Shown piece after piece: positions 6,352 to 7,915 of a stretch of DNA of 7,915 bases; positions within the stretch are counted from its first letter, which is position 1; each line of letters starts with the position of its first letter. The stretch comes from CAZLYK01 sp964563495 (lineage in GTDB: Bacteria; Acidobacteriota; Blastocatellia; RBC074), in the NCBI GenBank assembly GCA_964563495.1, contig CAZLYK010000197.1, positions 1 to 7,915 on the forward strand, in the 5' to 3' direction. The notes beneath the pieces are model-generated. The model searched no databases. It saw only the letters and a program-made list of their open reading frames with translations, and had not been told where the DNA came from. The position numbers were made by a program, and so were the translations under genes.

Positions 6352-6357
6352 TTTTTT
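6280..6357 (+). terminator. Possible terminator-like hairpin after the PSCyt gene
   Basis: The 12-base inverted repeat is followed directly by a T-rich tract at 6345-6357 (TATTTTCTTTTTT), as in an intrinsic terminator. Against this, the stem is not GC-rich and the 43-base loop is much longer than usual. If it works, it would partly separate DUF1501 transcription from the PSCyt gene. The same stretch contains a weak promoter-like TTGAAA (6323-6328), 16 bases, TATTTT (6345-6350) that could serve the downstream gene. Confidence 0.3.
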
Positions 6358-6374
6358 GATTGCTCAACTGGATT

Positions 6375-7886
6375 ATGAATCACCAGCTACGAAATATCCG
6401 ATCCATGACGCGGCGCTATTTCTTTCAGACGACCGGGCTTGGTTTGGGCGCCATGGCATTGCAATCGCTGTTCGCCCGCGATTGTCCAGCCGCCCAGAGT
6501 GCAAACCCACTGGCGCCAAAACCGCCGATGCTGGCGCCAACAGCCACGCGCGTCATTTACCTGCACATGGCGGGGTCGCCGTCGCAGCTGGAGATGTTCG
6601 AGCACAAGCCCGAACTGGCGAAGCTGCATATGAAGGACTGTCCGCCATCGTTTCTCGAAGGCAAACGCTTCGCTTTCATCAAAGGCGTGCCGAAGATTCT
6701 GGCGGGGCAATTCCAATTCAAGCGTTATGGCCAGAGCGGGCAGTGGATCAGCGAGCTGTTGCCGCATTTTGCCAAGATTGTGGACAAGACCTGCGTGATC
6801 CGGACCGTTCAAACCGATCAGTTCAACCACGCTCCGGCACAACTCTTTGTCCATACCGGCTCACCGCGGCTCGGCAACCCCTCATTGGGCTCGTGGGTGA
6901 CTTATGGATTGGGCAGCGTCAATGAGAACCTGCCCGGATTCGTCGTGCTCCTCTCCGGCGGCAAGACACCCGATGGCGGCAAATCGTTGTGGGGTTCCGG
7001 CTTCCTGCCCAGCCTCTATCAGGGCGTACAGTGCCGGACCAGTGGCGATCCGGTGCTCTACCTGGGCAATCCTTCCGGCCTCGACCGCACCCTCCGCCGT
7101 CGCACGCTGGACGTGCTGGCCGAAATGAACAACGCCGAATATCGCCGCAGCGGCGACGGCGAAACGCTCACGCGGATTGCGCAATATGAACTCGCTTACC
7201 GCATGCAAATGTCCGTGCCCGAGGTCATGGATATCTCAAAGGAGCCGCAGCATATCCTCGATCTGTACGGGGCCAAGCCCGGCTTCGTCTCTCAGGCCGA
7301 AAGCGCCGAGGACCCGCGCATACTCTACAAGGGCGACGATCCCACCTTCGCCAACAATTGTTTGCTCGCGCGTCGATTAATTGAAAACGGCGTGCGCTTT
7401 GTCCAGCTTTATGACTGGGGCTGGGATCACCACGGCACCTCGCCCGGCGAGAGCGTGGACGAGACGCTCCCGATCAAATGTCAGCAGATCGACCGCGCCG
7501 TCGCCGGACTGCTGGCGGACCTCGAACAGCGCGGCCTGCTCGATCAAACTCTGGTCGTCTGGGGCGGTGAATTCGGCCGCACCCCGATGATGCAGAACAA
7601 CGTCCGGAGCGAGTTGAAAAAAGGCTTCATCGGCCGCGACCACCATCCGTATGCCTATACCATGTGGCTGGCCGGCGGAGGCGTCAAAGCCGGTCTCGCC
7701 TATGGCTCGACCGACGAGTTCGGCTACTACCCGGTCGATAACCCGGTCAGTATCCGCGACCTGCAAGCCACCATCCAGCACCTCCTCGGCCTCGACCCGT
7801 ACCGGTTCAGCTACGCCTATCAGGGACTCAACCAACGCCTCATCGGTCCGTCGGACGAGGGGAAAGTGCTCAAGGAGATCCTTTGA
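6375..7886 (+). CDS. Tat-exported DUF1501 family protein
   Basis: The 503-residue product belongs to DUF1501, a group with an alkaline phosphatase/sulfatase-like fold that is usually encoded next to PSCyt/DUF1549/DUF1553 proteins. The N-terminus has a twin-arginine signal, TRRYFF (T12-F17), followed by the hydrophobic TTGLGLGAMALQSLFA. Conserved stretches typical of the family are YLHMAGSPSQ (H64), FNHAPAQLFVHTG, YDWGWDHHG (D351, H352, H353), WGGEFGRTP (E399, R402) and GRDHHPYAYTMWLAGGG (D422, H423, H424). The Asp and His clusters are plausible metal ligands by analogy with the fold; no substrate is established. The chosen ATG at 6375 gives MNHQLRNIRS before the Tat motif, the usual layout in this family. 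An in-frame TTG at 6360 and an ATG at 6405 are alternatives, and none has a strong ribosome binding site. It follows the PSCyt gene by 118 bases on the same strand and ends 15 bases before another repeat copy. The ORF is complete. Confidence 0.93.
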   Translation: MNHQLRNIRSMTRRYFFQTTGLGLGAMALQSLFARDCPAAQSANPLAPKPPMLAPTATRVIYLHMAGSPSQLEMFEHKPELAKLHMKDCPPSFLEGKRFAFIKGVPKILAGQFQFKRYGQSGQWISELLPHFAKIVDKTCVIRTVQTDQFNHAPAQLFVHTGSPRLGNPSLGSWVTYGLGSVNENLPGFVVLLSGGKTPDGGKSLWGSGFLPSLYQGVQCRTSGDPVLYLGNPSGLDRTLRRRTLDVLAEMNNAEYRRSGDGETLTRIAQYELAYRMQMSVPEVMDISKEPQHILDLYGAKPGFVSQAESAEDPRILYKGDDPTFANNCLLARRLIENGVRFVQLYDWGWDHHGTSPGESVDETLPIKCQQIDRAVAGLLADLEQRGLLDQTLVVWGGEFGRTPMMQNNVRSELKKGFIGRDHHPYAYTMWLAGGGVKAGLAYGSTDEFGYYPVDNPVSIRDLQATIQHLLGLDPYRFSYAYQGLNQRLIGPSDEGKVLKEIL

Positions 7887-7900
7887 GTAGATCAAAGCAG

Positions 7901-7915
7901 AAATAGACAGGATTA
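7901..7915. repeat. Partial AATCCTGTC-type repeat at the window edge
   Basis: AAATAGACAGGATT (7901-7914) is the exact reverse complement of 6336-6349. The element begins 15 bases past the DUF1501 stop and is cut by the window end, so its full structure cannot be seen. Confidence 0.75.

Noticed and set aside
6280..7915. Insertion sequence or composite transposon around DUF1501
   Set aside because: There is no transposase, the shared ends are only about 14 bases, and no target-site duplication can be identified within the window.

Overview
The window looks like chromosomal DNA of a GC-rich environmental bacterium of the Planctomycetota-Verrucomicrobiota group. The main evidence is the adjacent pair of a PSCyt1/DUF1549/DUF1553 cytochrome-type protein and a Tat-exported DUF1501 protein. 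That pair is hugely expanded in Planctomycetota and Verrucomicrobiota and also occurs in some Acidobacteriota. Short intergenic repeats built on AATCCTGTC, and a Tat-exported hydroxypyruvate isomerase-like enzyme, favour Verrucomicrobiota. This is inference; no marker gene is present.

Layout: positions 1-166 hold two octamer tandem arrays in inverted orientation, ending about 10 bases past the stop of a minus-strand gene. The minus strand then carries mgtE (176-1549), a Mg2+ channel/transporter. Upstream of it, 71 bases away, is a Tat-exported TIM-barrel isomerase (1621-2520), possibly in the same operon. A 253-base AT-richer divergent promoter region follows (2521-2773).

The plus strand then carries a lipoprotein with a beta/gamma-crystallin fold (2774-3274) and, after a 45-base gap with a chain of overlapping mini-ORFs, the large PSCyt/PSD1 protein with two CXXCH haem motifs (3320-6256). 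A repeat-bearing gap precedes the DUF1501 protein (6375-7886). The window ends inside another copy of the same repeat in the opposite orientation.

How the genes may work together: four of the five proteins carry a membrane-targeting or export signal (two Tat, one Sec, one lipoprotein), and the fifth is a membrane transporter, so this is an envelope-oriented locus. The PSCyt/DUF1501 pair is thought to act together outside the cytoplasm, but its reaction is not established. The link between the crystallin lipoprotein and this pair rests only on close same-strand spacing. I found no complete new defence, CRISPR or mobile system. The most distinctive items are the inverted octamer arrays, the crystallin lipoprotein next to the PSCyt gene, and the mini-ORF chain.
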